A program made the position numbers and the translations under genes. Under the pieces are notes generated by a model. That model did no database searches and was not told where the DNA came from. It worked only from the letters and a program-made list of their open reading frames with translations. From positions 1-64,000 of the IMG/VR virus record IMGVR_UViG_3300031787_000083: a DNA stretch of 64,000 nt, one strand, 5' to 3'. The stretch is from a virus. Positions 13,521 to 22,547 of this stretch are shown piece by piece (position 1 is the first letter of the stretch; every line of letters begins with the position of its first letter).

Positions 13521-16500
13521 TTAAATTAAATTATTGTTTTTCAAAATATTTTCTATTATTTTTATTCTATCCTTCAGACTATCATTCTCAGCTTTAAGTT
13601 CTTTGAATGCGTTTACATAAGAAGCATAGATGGCATCTTTTTCAAATTGTAGTATTGGGCTACCACCTTCTCCAACTATCACCTCAAGACCATTTTCATC
13701 CACTCTTGAAACACTGTTGACTTCTACAACACAAGCCATTGCTTGTTGTACCTCTTGAGCTATGAAGCCATACTTTCTATGACATGACACATCCCCATTC
13801 CAACAATAGCTTACAGGTCTTAGTTTGATAATATCATCTAAACCAAAGCATGTATCTTGAATAGTATTCTTTCTTCTGCAATCAGAGATACCACCACCCC
13901 ACTGACATAAGTTGTTTACAAATGTGAAGTTGTTAGCTACACCAAATAAACAAGAACCAATCATGTGTGCGTTGGTAGCACTATTTGTAGTATTACATAA
14001 TCCTGCAAGAACAGATGACCAACATGAATTAGCTACGTTATTTAATCCTCCACCAACAAATGTATAATTTGAAGTACAAGCTCTATTCCCTTCACCTCCT
14101 ACTATAGCTGAATATGTAGTTGATGCAATATTATTATATCCACCACCTACGAATGAGCTATTACCTGACGCGGTATTAGTTTGACCTCCTACTATAGATG
14201 ATAAATAACCTGATGCTGAATTAGTAAGACCTCCTCCAAGTGTAGTCCAAGTGTTTGATGCTGCATTTCCTGACCCTCCTCCTACGAACGAACGAGTTCC
14301 TGAAGCTACGTTACTTGAACCTCCTGCTACAGTTGAATATGCTCCTGAAGCTGTATTAGATTGCCCAGCTCCTACAAACCCTCTATTACCACTGGCTGTA
14401 TTGCTATAACCTCCTGATACAGTTGATATAGAAAAACTAGCTGAGTTTAAAAACCCTCCACCAACGGTTGCCCATGAGCCTGTAGCACCATTACTTCTTC
14501 CTCCTGCTATTGTTGATTCACAACCTGTTGCATTATTGTTATATCCACCACTTGCTGTAGATCTAATTCCACAAGCTCTTACAGAAGCACCTCCTCCAAC
14601 AAAAGATCCACTTCCTAATGCTAGATTTGACGCACCACCAACTACAGCGGCATAACCACCACTTGCTGTATTATTGTTTCCACTACCTACAAATGAGCCA
14701 TAGCCACTTGCTGAGGCAGCTCTACCTCCTGCTATAGTTGAACAAGCCCCTCCTGCTGTATTACTAAACCCACCACCAACTGTTGCATGGGAATTAGTTG
14801 CCGAGTTATTACACCCACCACCAACTCTTGAAGCAACCCCTGATGCTGTATTTGATTGACCTGCACCAATAGATGCTTTATTACCACTTGCAGTGTTTAA
14901 TGCTCCACCTGCTATTGTTGAATCATATGTACCACTAACTGTATTCGTGTAACCACCACCAATAGTACCTGTTATTGAAGAAGCAGTGTTACTTAAACCA
15001 CCTGATATTGTTGAGTTACCTGCTAATGCTCTGTTATAACATCCACCCCCTACTGTTGTCCAAGATGAAGCAGCACAGTTGAATTGACCTCCCCCTAAAA
15101 ACGCATAATTGCCACAGTTAATATTCATCCATCCACCAACAAGAACACCTGCTGTTCCCATTGTGTAAATAACAGATGGAGCAGTTGAGAAGTATGAACT
15201 ACCCATAACACCACCTGAAGTATTGTTTCCAATACCACCACCTGCAAAACCACCCGTAGCATTTGCTCTATTACATATACCTCCTGCAACTGTTGATTGA
15301 GTACCACTTGCACAGTTTCTATAACCTCCTGAAACTGTTCCATTGTATCCTGAAGATGCATTGACATATCCACCTCCTACTGCTGAATAGTTTCCACTAG
15401 CAGTGTTAGAATAACCTCCTGCAATTGTTGGATATTGGCTTGATGCTACGTTTCCAAATCCACCACCTACTGTTGATTGTGTTCCACAAGATTGATTTGA
15501 ACAACCTCCGCCTACAAAAGCTCCTGTAACAGATGCTGTATTACTAATACCTCCTCCAACTGCTGTAAAATATCCACTTGCTGTGTTTGATTGACCACCT
15601 GCTACAACAGAACGTACGGCTGTTGCATTATTGCCAACACCACCACCTACAGTTGTTCCATTGGATGATGATGTATTTCCATTACCACCACCAATCGTAG
15701 CCCAACATCCTGAAGCATTATTTCCTCTACCGCCTCCAACAGTTGAACTTTCGCCTGAAGCTGTTACATCATATCCACCACCAATAAAAGACCATGAGCC
15801 TGAAGCTAAGTTTGAATATCCTCCACTAACAGTTGATGTATCACCACAAGCTACGTTTACAACACCACCTGCAACAACACTATGAGATGCTGATGCTAAG
15901 TTTTGTCTACCACCAACCATAGCCATATAACCACTAGCTGAGTTATTACATCCACCTAATACAGCTGAAAACTGACCTGAAGCAGTGTTTTGCATACCTG
16001 CTCCTACAAATGAAGTGTTTCCTGATGCTGCATTGAATCTTCCTCCTGATACAGTAGAGAAATATCCGCTCGTTGTATTACATAAACCACCACCAATTGA
16101 TGTGTTATTACTTGATGCAACGCTACATTGTCCACCACTTACCACTGAATATGTCCCTGATGCTCTATTCTGAAATCCTCCTCCTATTGTTGAATAGATA
16201 CCTGCATTTACTCTTGTAGGAGCCACTGTAAATTCACAAGCAGCAAGACTCCAAGTTCCCCCTGATGTATTATTACCTACACCACCTACTACCACAGCAC
16301 CAAATGCTAAACAATCAGAAGTTGAATTACATATTGAATTACAACTACCACCACCAATAAAACCATGATTTGCAAATACAAAGTTTCCTTGACCGCCAAC
16401 AGCTGATGAGTGTAAACTACATACATGATTTACGCTTCCTGCGCCTATGAAAGAACGATTGCCACAAGCTACTACGTTAAATGTTCCATTGACAATAGTT

Positions 16501-19500
16501 GCCATATATGAAGAAGCTGTGCCTTGCCTTCCGCCACCTATAAAAGATCTATCTCCTGAAGCTATATTTCCTGCTGCTCCACTACCTATTACTGTTGCAA
16601 ACCCACCTGATGCAGTATTTCCATTACCACCTAAAACAATAGATGAATAACCACTGGCTGTGTTAAGACATCCTGCACCAACTAGTGAATAAGAGCCTAT
16701 TGAGGAGTTAAATCTTCCTCCTACTACAGAGGCAACGTATCCACTTGCAGTGTTACAATAACCACCTGAAACTGTAGTTCTCCAATTAGTAGCACGATTA
16801 CACAATCCACCACCAACTGTAGAATGTCCACAACCTGATGCTGTATTAACCTCACCTCCACCTATAGTTCCAAATGGAGCTGATGCTGAATTTGTACTAC
16901 CACCACCTATAGAAGAAGCACCTCCTGATGCTGTGTTAGAAAGACCACCTCCAACAAATGTATAAGAATTTGTAGTAGAGTTTGCTCTACCTCCTGCAAT
17001 TGTAGACATATAGCCTGATGCAGTGTTATCATATCCACCTGCAACTGTCGCAGAGTAACTACCTGAAGCTACGTTATTAAAACCACCTCCTACAGTTGCG
17101 TGATATGTTCCACAAGCTCTGTTGCAAACACCACCTGCTACCACATTATTTTCTCCTGAAGCTATATTAGCACGACCACCTAAAACAGCAGAACAAGCTC
17201 CTGACGCTGTATTAGAACAGCCTCCTGCAACTACTGAATGAGAACCTGAAGAAGCGTTTCCATTACCACTAAATACACCTGAGATGCCTCCTGACGCTGT
17301 ATTGAATCCTCCTCCTCCAACAATTGAACGATAAGCTGAAGTTGTATTCCCAATGCCTCCTGCTACAGTTGAAATATAACCTGAAGCTGTATTTGCTCTA
17401 CCCCCTGATATAGCAGAATAATCACCTGATGCTATGTTTGGAGAAGGAGGACGACCACCACCTCCAATAAAAGCATAAAGACCTGAAGCTACGTTCTGAT
17501 AGCCACCTGCTACTACACTCATATAAGCAGAAGCAGTGTTACCTGAACCTCCTCCTATGAACGAATAGTTGCCTGTTGATTTATTTACTTCACCACCTGC
17601 CACTACTGCTGCTTCTCCAAAAGCACAGTTAATTCTGCCCCCTGCTACTGTAGATGAATTTGTACAAGCTATATTATTACATCCACCACCTATTGATGAA
17701 TTAACTCCTGACGCTGCATTATTTATACCACCTGAAATTGTTGAATAGCCACCTGTGGCTGCATTTAATTGACCACCTCCTACAGTAGAGCAGTTTCCTG
17801 ATGATGTGTTAGTAGACCCTCCACCTATAGATGACAATGCACCTGACGCTGTGTTTACATGTCCACCACCCACTACAGACCCATTTGATGTAGATGTATT
17901 TCTACAACCACCACCAATGAAAGACCTAGTTCCTGAAGCAGTGTTTTGATAACCACCTGAAACTGTTGAATAAGTTCCTGAGGAAGTATTATCATATCCA
18001 CCACTCACTGTAGAATATCCTCCTGTAGCATCATTCATTACACCACCTAAAGCTGATGAATATGCAAATGTTGCTGTATTACATCTACCTCCTGCCACAG
18101 TTGTCCAACAACCTGTTGCTCTATTAACTGTACCACCACCTATTGTTGAAGTGTTTCCTGACGCTATGTTTTGATAACCTCCACTAATTGTACTAAACTG
18201 ACCTGTTGCAATATGCCTAAAGCCACCACCAATAAATGAGAAATATCCTGCATCACAAACTGTTGGTGCTACAGAGAAACAACCTCCTGTCCAAGTACCA
18301 CCTGTTGTGTTATGACCTGTTCCACCTACTATAGTAGACCAAGCACCACAAGAAGCTGACGTTGCATTACATATAAAGTTTGATGTACCACCTGCTATAG
18401 TAATACCTGTTCCTGCTATGGCTATACAATTAAATGCACCACCACCAATTAAAGAACAAACTCCTGAATTTGTATTTGCATAACCACCACCTATAAATGA
18501 ATAACAACCATTTGCATAGTTTGATTCACCACCTACAACTGATGCTTGACCTCCATTAGTGCAGTTACCATATCCTCCACCCACAACACTATATATTCCT
18601 GCTGCACCATTCACTCTACCGCCACCTACTGTTGAGCAGTTTCCTGAAGATGTGTTATTACAACCACCTCCTATAGAAGTATTATTTCCTGAAGCAACAT
18701 TCCCATTACCACTACCAATAAAACTTTCTCCACCTGATGTTATATTTAATACACCACCCCCAATGTGAGAGCGAGATGCAGATGCTGTATTGTTTTGACC
18801 ACCCCCAATACCTGCCATATATCCTGAAGTGGTATTAAGATAACCACCTGCTGCTACAGAACCATAGCTTCCACTTGCAGTGTTACCATAACCTCCACCT
18901 ATAAATGGATATTGTGCGCCTGATGCATTATTTGCAGCACCACCTGCTACTGTGGCTCTTAAACCACTTGCAACGTTGCACCACCCACCACCTATTGCGG
19001 AGCAACCACCATAAGAACAGTTCGCTTGTCCTCCTCCTACTGTAGAAAAGGCAATATTTGCAATATTCCCTCTACCACCACCTATGAAAGTATAAGTGCC
19101 TGAAGCTGTATTTTGATAACCTCCTACAACTGATGAATAAGTACTTGAAGCTGTGTTGTCATAACCTGCTCCTACAAAGGAATAATTTGCACTTGATAAA
19201 TTTGATTCACCACTTACAACAGCTGACCTTGTGCCTGATGCATTATTACTTAAACCACCTCCTGTAAAGCTGTATGTACCTGAAGCTGTGTTTGACTGAC
19301 CACCTCCTACAACTGACCTATTTGCTGAAGCTGAATTATTACTACCACCACCTATAAAAGAAGCTGTATTTTGGGTAGTATTAGAAAGACCACCTGCAAT
19401 GGCAGAATATGAACCCACTGAAGCATTAGCTGAACCACTTAAAGAACCACTATATGCTCCTGAAGAAGTATTTGTTACACCACATCTTACTGAAGAACAC

Positions 19501-22400
19501 AATCCTGCTCCAAGCACAATAACAGCACTAGAACCAACATTTATACCAGAACTACCTGAGCTACCACTTGTACCTGACGTACCACTGGTGCCAGAAGTTC
19601 CACTTGTTCCTGAGCTACCACTGGTTCCTGTAGTTCCTGAAGAACCACTAGAGCCTGTTGTACCAGAGGTTCCTGTTGTACCAGACGTACCACTTGTAGC
19701 TGATGTACCACTAGAGCCTGAAGTACCTGTGGTACCTGACGTACCACCTGTACCATTGGTTCCACTTGTACCACTTGTTGCTGAAGAGCCAGAACTACCT
19801 GATGTACCTGATGTTCCATTTATACCAGAAGTTCCTGAGGTACCAGCAGTTCCTGAGGTACCACTAATACCACTTGTTCCACTGGTGCCACTAGTTCCTG
19901 AAGAACCAGAGCTTCCTGTGGTTCCAGATGTACCACTTGTACCTCCTGTACCATTAGTACCAGACGTACCACTAGAACCTGCTGTGCCACTTGTGCCAGA
20001 GGTTCCTGTAGTACCAGAGGTTCCTGAACTTCCTGATGTTCCACTAGAACCACTTGTTCCTGTTGTTCCACTTGATCCTGAAGAGCCAGTTGTACCACTA
20101 GTACCACTTGTTCCTCCTGTTCCATCTGTGCCACTGGTTCCACTAGTTCCTGTTGTACCACTAGTGCCAGATGTACCATTTACTCCTGAAGAGCCTGATG
20201 TGCCACTTGTACCAGAAGAACCAGAAGAACCTGAAGAACCTTCACCTCCTGTAGCACCATCCAAGTTAACTTGCCATGAGCTATATGTACCAGACCCTGT
20301 AAGTCTAAATACAGTGAAGCTTAATGAGCCAGTTGCTGGGTTATAAGAAGTCACCTCAGCCTCTACGTGATTGTTTGCATCATAAGCAACAATAATAGAC
20401 TGACCAACTGTATATGCTAATCCTGTTCCCACTGTAATGGTTCCTGAAGAACCTACAGCTCCTAATGTATATGTTGATGTTGATGTGGTGGCAAATCTGT
20501 CACCACTCAACCCTGAAGTTCCTGATGTCCCACTAGTACCAGAGGTTCCAGAAGTTCCTCTTGTTCCACTAGTTCCACTAGTTCCACTAGTGCCCCCAGT
20601 ACCATCTGTAGCTGATGTACCAGAACTTCCACTTGTACCTGAAGTTCCTGACGTTCCAGAGGTACCACTTGTTCCTGTGGTACCTGATGTACCAGCACTA
20701 CCACTTGTACCACTAGATCCACTAGTACCAGTTGTACCTGATGATCCTGAAGACCCTGTAGTACCAGAAGTACCTGATGTGCCTCCTGTTCCATCAGTCC
20801 CACTAGTCCCACTCGTACCACTAGTTCCAGCTGTGCCTGAAGTCCCACTTGTTCCACCTGTACCATCAGTACCTGAAGTTCCAGTTGTACCTGATGTACC
20901 TGCTGTTCCTGAGCTTCCACTAGAGCCACTTGACCCACTTGTACCAGTTGTACCAGAGGTTCCCCCTGTACCATCAGTACCAGAGGTGCCTGATGTTCCA
21001 GTAGTACCTGCTGTACCACTTGATCCTGATGTTCCAGAACTGCCACTAGTACCTGTAGTACCTGATGTGCCACTGGTACCTGCTGTACCTGAAGTACCTG
21101 TTGTACCAGCAGTTCCTGAGCTGCCTGATGTGCCAGAGCTGCCTGAAGTTCCTGTGGTTCCACTTGTACCAGATGTGCCATCTGTACCTGAAGTTCCACT
21201 AGTTCCAGTTGTTCCACTGGAACCTGAGCTTCCAGAAGTACCTGTTGTACCACTGGTTCCAGCTGTACCACTGGTTCCTGATGTGCCATCAGTACCAGAC
21301 GTGCCTGAAGTTCCACCTGTACCATCTGTTCCACTCGTACCTGAAGTACCAGAGGTTCCAGAAGTGCCAGAGGTTCCTGACGTACCATCAATACCTGAAG
21401 TACCAGAGGTACCACCTGTAGCTGTGAAGTTTGCAATAGTACCATCACCTCGTATGTATTGAGCTGCTGATCCTGTTGCTACAACGTTTATAGTTCCTGA
21501 AGAAGTTATAGGGGGTGTTGTAATGCTGAATGCTGGAGGCATGGCAAGTTGTACACTTGTCACTGTTCCTACAGACCAACTTCTGTTTGCTGATAGGTCT
21601 TGTGTTAAACCATTGATGCTCAACGTTCTAGTTGTAGGCACTGGTGTATATCCTAATGCAGATACAATATCTCCTTGTGTTACAGGAGTGGCAGACGTAA
21701 CAAGACCTTTGCCATTCACAGCCACCTTTAAAAAGGTGTTGCTTCCATAGACATTAGGGTTGACAGTCTGTAATGTAAGAGTTGTAGGAGAACCTGTTGT
21801 ACCAGTTCCTGTTACATCACCAACAATGATGATGACACCAGAAGGAACAGCAATGTTTACAGGAGTAACATTAGTTACAAGTCCTTTTGCATTCACTGTT
21901 ATTCTTGGAACCTGTGTAGTGGAACCATAAGTTCCTGGGTTAGCATTGACACTAGCCAATGTAAGAACAGCAGACCCTGGGCCACTAGCTGTACCATCTC
22001 CTGTTAGTGCTGTGATATAAGGACCTGATGGTTGGTATGATGTATTATCTAAGCTACCATCCCCCTTAACAAAATCTGAAGAGGTACCACCTGTTGTTAT
22101 TAATGCTGCAGACTCAATTGAATCTGAAATCTTGAATGTATAGCCATTGCTAAGAATAACTGTGTTCTGGGTTAAGCTACCGCCTAGCTTCACTGGTTGA
22201 CCAGGAGCTGACTGTATAATTCCATTTTGGAATATATACCCAAGACCAGCATCTCCAAACTTAGCGTCTATTTTTTGTAGAGCAGTTTGAAGACTATCAT
22301 TAGTATTGATGCCAGTGTATATTAAATTCTCACCTTCATAGAATACGCAGGTGGCATTTAGTATGACTGGACATGGTTCTGCTGAGCAAGATACATCCAT
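13521..22400 (-). CDS. Giant tail fibre/adhesin: anchor, collagen-like blocks, YadA-head-like repeats, S74 chaperone
   Basis: 2,959 residues, presumably the receptor-binding fibre. Residues about 1-50 hold an anchor motif (YTGINTNDSLQTALQKIDAK) shared with proteins at 57532 and 57806. Residues 50-326 are beta-rich repeats of the T.G..T....V.VNAKGLVT type. Residues about 327-629 and 716-952 are Gly-X-Y blocks (GTS, GSS, GTT, GTD), separated by an 85-residue folded domain (TYTLGAVGSSGTITVGTGLA). Residues about 965-2830 hold about 120 repeats of 15 residues (S.vgGG..NtASG.y), like trimeric autotransporter heads. The last 120 residues are a peptidase S74 chaperone with Ser2839 and Lys2844 (SDCRRK), LRPVSYCW and GFIAQEVQ, ending in a coiled coil. 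It should trimerise and cleave itself near Ser2839. The Ser/Thr-rich repeats lie next to the glycosylation cassette. Confidence 0.9.
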   Translation of the reverse strand: MDVSCSAEPCPVILNATCVFYEGENLIYTGINTNDSLQTALQKIDAKFGDAGLGYIFQNGIIQSAPGQPVKLGGSLTQNTVILSNGYTFKISDSIESAALITTGGTSSDFVKGDGSLDNTSYQPSGPYITALTGDGTASGPGSAVLTLASVNANPGTYGSTTQVPRITVNAKGLVTNVTPVNIAVPSGVIIIVGDVTGTGTTGSPTTLTLQTVNPNVYGSNTFLKVAVNGKGLVTSATPVTQGDIVSALGYTPVPTTRTLSINGLTQDLSANRSWSVGTVTSVQLAMPPAFSITTPPITSSGTINVVATGSAAQYIRGDGTIANFTATGGTSGTSGIDGTSGTSGTSGTSGTSGTSGTDGTGGTSGTSGTDGTSGTSGTAGTSGTTGTSGSSGSSGTTGTSGTSGTDGTSGTSGTTGTSGSSGTSGSSGTAGTTGTSGTAGTSGTSGTTGTSGSSGTSGSSGTAGTTGTSGTSGTDGTGGTSGTTGTSGSSGSSGSSGTAGTSGTTGTSGTDGTGGTSGTSGTAGTSGTSGTSGTDGTGGTSGTSGTTGSSGSSGTTGTSGSSGTSGSAGTSGTTGTSGTSGTSGTSGTSGSSGTSATDGTGGTSGTSGTSGTRGTSGTSGTSGTSGTSGLSGDRFATTSTSTYTLGAVGSSGTITVGTGLAYTVGQSIIVAYDANNHVEAEVTSYNPATGSLSFTVFRLTGSGTYSSWQVNLDGATGGEGSSGSSGSSGTSGTSGSSGVNGTSGTSGTTGTSGTSGTDGTGGTSGTSGTTGSSGSSGTTGTSGSSGTSGSSGTSGTTGTSGTSGTAGSSGTSGTNGTGGTSGTSGTTGSSGSSGTSGTSGTSGISGTSGTAGTSGTSGINGTSGTSGSSGSSATSGTSGTNGTGGTSGTTGTSGSSGTSATSGTSGTTGTSGTTGSSGSSGTTGTSGSSGTSGTSGTSGTSGTSGSSGSSGINVGSSAVIVLGAGLCSSVRCGVTNTSSGAYSGSLSGSANASVGSYSAIAGGLSNTTQNTASFIGGGSNNSASANRSVVGGGQSNTASGTYSFTGGGLSNNASGTRSAVVSGESNLSSANYSFVGAGYDNTASSTYSSVVGGYQNTASGTYTFIGGGRGNIANIAFSTVGGGQANCSYGGCSAIGGGWCNVASGLRATVAGGAANNASGAQYPFIGGGYGNTASGSYGSVAAGGYLNTTSGYMAGIGGGQNNTASASRSHIGGGVLNITSGGESFIGSGNGNVASGNNTSIGGGCNNTSSGNCSTVGGGRVNGAAGIYSVVGGGYGNCTNGGQASVVGGESNYANGCYSFIGGGYANTNSGVCSLIGGGAFNCIAIAGTGITIAGGTSNFICNATSASCGAWSTIVGGTGHNTTGGTWTGGCFSVAPTVCDAGYFSFIGGGFRHIATGQFSTISGGYQNIASGNTSTIGGGTVNRATGCWTTVAGGRCNTATFAYSSALGGVMNDATGGYSTVSGGYDNTSSGTYSTVSGGYQNTASGTRSFIGGGCRNTSTSNGSVVGGGHVNTASGALSSIGGGSTNTSSGNCSTVGGGQLNAATGGYSTISGGINNAASGVNSSIGGGCNNIACTNSSTVAGGRINCAFGEAAVVAGGEVNKSTGNYSFIGGGSGNTASAYMSVVAGGYQNVASGLYAFIGGGGRPPSPNIASGDYSAISGGRANTASGYISTVAGGIGNTTSAYRSIVGGGGFNTASGGISGVFSGNGNASSGSHSVVAGGCSNTASGACSAVLGGRANIASGENNVVAGGVCNRACGTYHATVGGGFNNVASGSYSATVAGGYDNTASGYMSTIAGGRANSTTNSYTFVGGGLSNTASGGASSIGGGSTNSASAPFGTIGGGEVNTASGCGHSTVGGGLCNRATNWRTTVSGGYCNTASGYVASVVGGRFNSSIGSYSLVGAGCLNTASGYSSIVLGGNGNTASGGFATVIGSGAAGNIASGDRSFIGGGRQGTASSYMATIVNGTFNVVACGNRSFIGAGSVNHVCSLHSSAVGGQGNFVFANHGFIGGGSCNSICNSTSDCLAFGAVVVGGVGNNTSGGTWSLAACEFTVAPTRVNAGIYSTIGGGFQNRASGTYSVVSGGQCSVASSNNTSIGGGLCNTTSGYFSTVSGGRFNAASGNTSFVGAGMQNTASGQFSAVLGGCNNSASGYMAMVGGRQNLASASHSVVAGGVVNVACGDTSTVSGGYSNLASGSWSFIGGGYDVTASGESSTVGGGRGNNASGCWATIGGGNGNTSSSNGTTVGGGVGNNATAVRSVVAGGQSNTASGYFTAVGGGISNTASVTGAFVGGGCSNQSCGTQSTVGGGFGNVASSQYPTIAGGYSNTASGNYSAVGGGYVNASSGYNGTVSGGYRNCASGTQSTVAGGICNRANATGGFAGGGIGNNTSGGVMGSSYFSTAPSVIYTMGTAGVLVGGWMNINCGNYAFLGGGQFNCAASSWTTVGGGCYNRALAGNSTISGGLSNTASSITGTIGGGYTNTVSGTYDSTIAGGALNTASGNKASIGAGQSNTASGVASRVGGGCNNSATNSHATVGGGFSNTAGGACSTIAGGRAASASGYGSFVGSGNNNTASGGYAAVVGGASNLALGSGSFVGGGASVRACGIRSTASGGYNNNATGCESTIAGGRSNGATGSWATVGGGFLNSASFSISTVSGGYSNTASGNRGFVGAGQSNTASGAYSTVAGGSSNVASGTRSFVGGGSGNAASNTWTTLGGGLTNSASGYLSSIVGGQTNTASGNSSFVGGGYNNIASTTYSAIVGGEGNRACTSNYTFVGGGLNNVANSCWSSVLAGLCNTTNSATNAHMIGSCLFGVANNFTFVNNLCQWGGGISDCRRKNTIQDTCFGLDDIIKLRPVSYCWNGDVSCHRKYGFIAQEVQQAMACVVEVNSVSRVDENGLEVIVGEGGSPILQFEKDAIYASYVNAFKELKAENDSLKDRIKIIENILKNNNLI
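13930..19450 (-). repeat. About 120 tandem 45-bp repeats coding YadA-head-like strands
   Basis: Imperfect 45-bp (sometimes 48-bp) tandem units, consensus product S-x-V-G-G-G-x-x-N-T-A-S-G-x-Y. Third-codon positions differ widely between copies, so the array is old rather than recently amplified. Three units carry longer loops (near 18.3, 16.25 and 15.2 kb) with a shared NNTSGG or NTTGG start and an F(S/T)xAP ending. Many units have cysteine at the same two positions (before the Asn and after the ASG). Confidence 0.85.
19545..20250 (-). repeat. Collagen-like Gly-X-Y block 2
   Basis: Nine-base units coding Gly-Thr-Ser, Gly-Ser-Ser, Gly-Thr-Thr and similar triplets in phase for about 235 residues without a break. 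On the plus strand this appears as repeats of the ccacttgtacct type. Confidence 0.85.
20513..21420 (-). repeat. Collagen-like Gly-X-Y block 1
   Basis: About 300 residues of uninterrupted Gly-X-Y triplets, mostly GTS with GSS, GTT, GTA and GTD and occasional GTG-GTS junctions. It is separated from block 2 by a normal globular domain encoded at about 20250-20513. Confidence 0.85.
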
Positions 22401-22442
22401 AATATATTAATAATAAAAATGTGTAAGTAATTGATACGCAAA

Positions 22443-22473
22443 TAGGTGTACCTCTTTCTATAGAGTACACCTA
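22443..22473 (-). promoter_or_regulatory. Hairpin at the 5' end of the giant fibre transcript
   Basis: A 9-bp perfect stem (TAGGTGTAC at 22443-22451 with its complement at 22465-22473), then a one-base bulge and three more pairs, with a six-base loop. It begins where transcription from the promoter at 22480-22510 should start, so it would form the very 5' end of the fibre mRNA. There is no T-run after it on the minus strand, so it is a poor terminator. ATACGCAAA stands on both sides of it as a direct repeat. Confidence 0.6.
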
Positions 22474-22479
22474 TATACG

Positions 22480-22510
22480 CAAAAATAGTTTAAATTAGTT
22501 TATTTTCAAT
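22480..22510 (-). promoter_or_regulatory. Promoter of the giant fibre gene
   Basis: On the minus strand ATTG (22507-22510), 19-nt spacer and TATTTTTG (22480-22487), matching the Bacteroidota pattern except for one base in the -33 element. It gives the giant fibre its own transcript with a leader of about 70 nt, much longer than those of the other promoters here. Confidence 0.65.
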
Positions 22511-22547
22511 GAGTTAGATAAAACTATGCTACATAATATAGCATTAT

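Noticed and set aside
13930-19450. Regular 45-bp repeats considered as a CRISPR array or satellite
   Set aside because: No constant repeat and unique spacer structure; the unit is in phase with the codons and conserved at protein level.
19541-21448. Minus-strand frames rich in Val/Gln/Leu within the fibre gene
   Set aside because: Out-of-phase reading of the same 9-base repeats; the Gly-X-Y frame is continuous with folded domains on both sides.
19399-21462. Two long plus-strand frames coding Pro-Val-rich repeats (LVPEVPLVP type, 315 and 341 residues)
   Set aside because: They are exact antisense of the Gly-X-Y blocks of the fibre gene; the repeat pattern is forced by the other strand and there is no promoter or sensible N-terminus.
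22443-22473. Hairpin as terminator for the 1,424-residue protein gene
   Set aside because: No U-run on the minus strand and a promoter lies between that gene and the hairpin; a 5'-leader role fits better.
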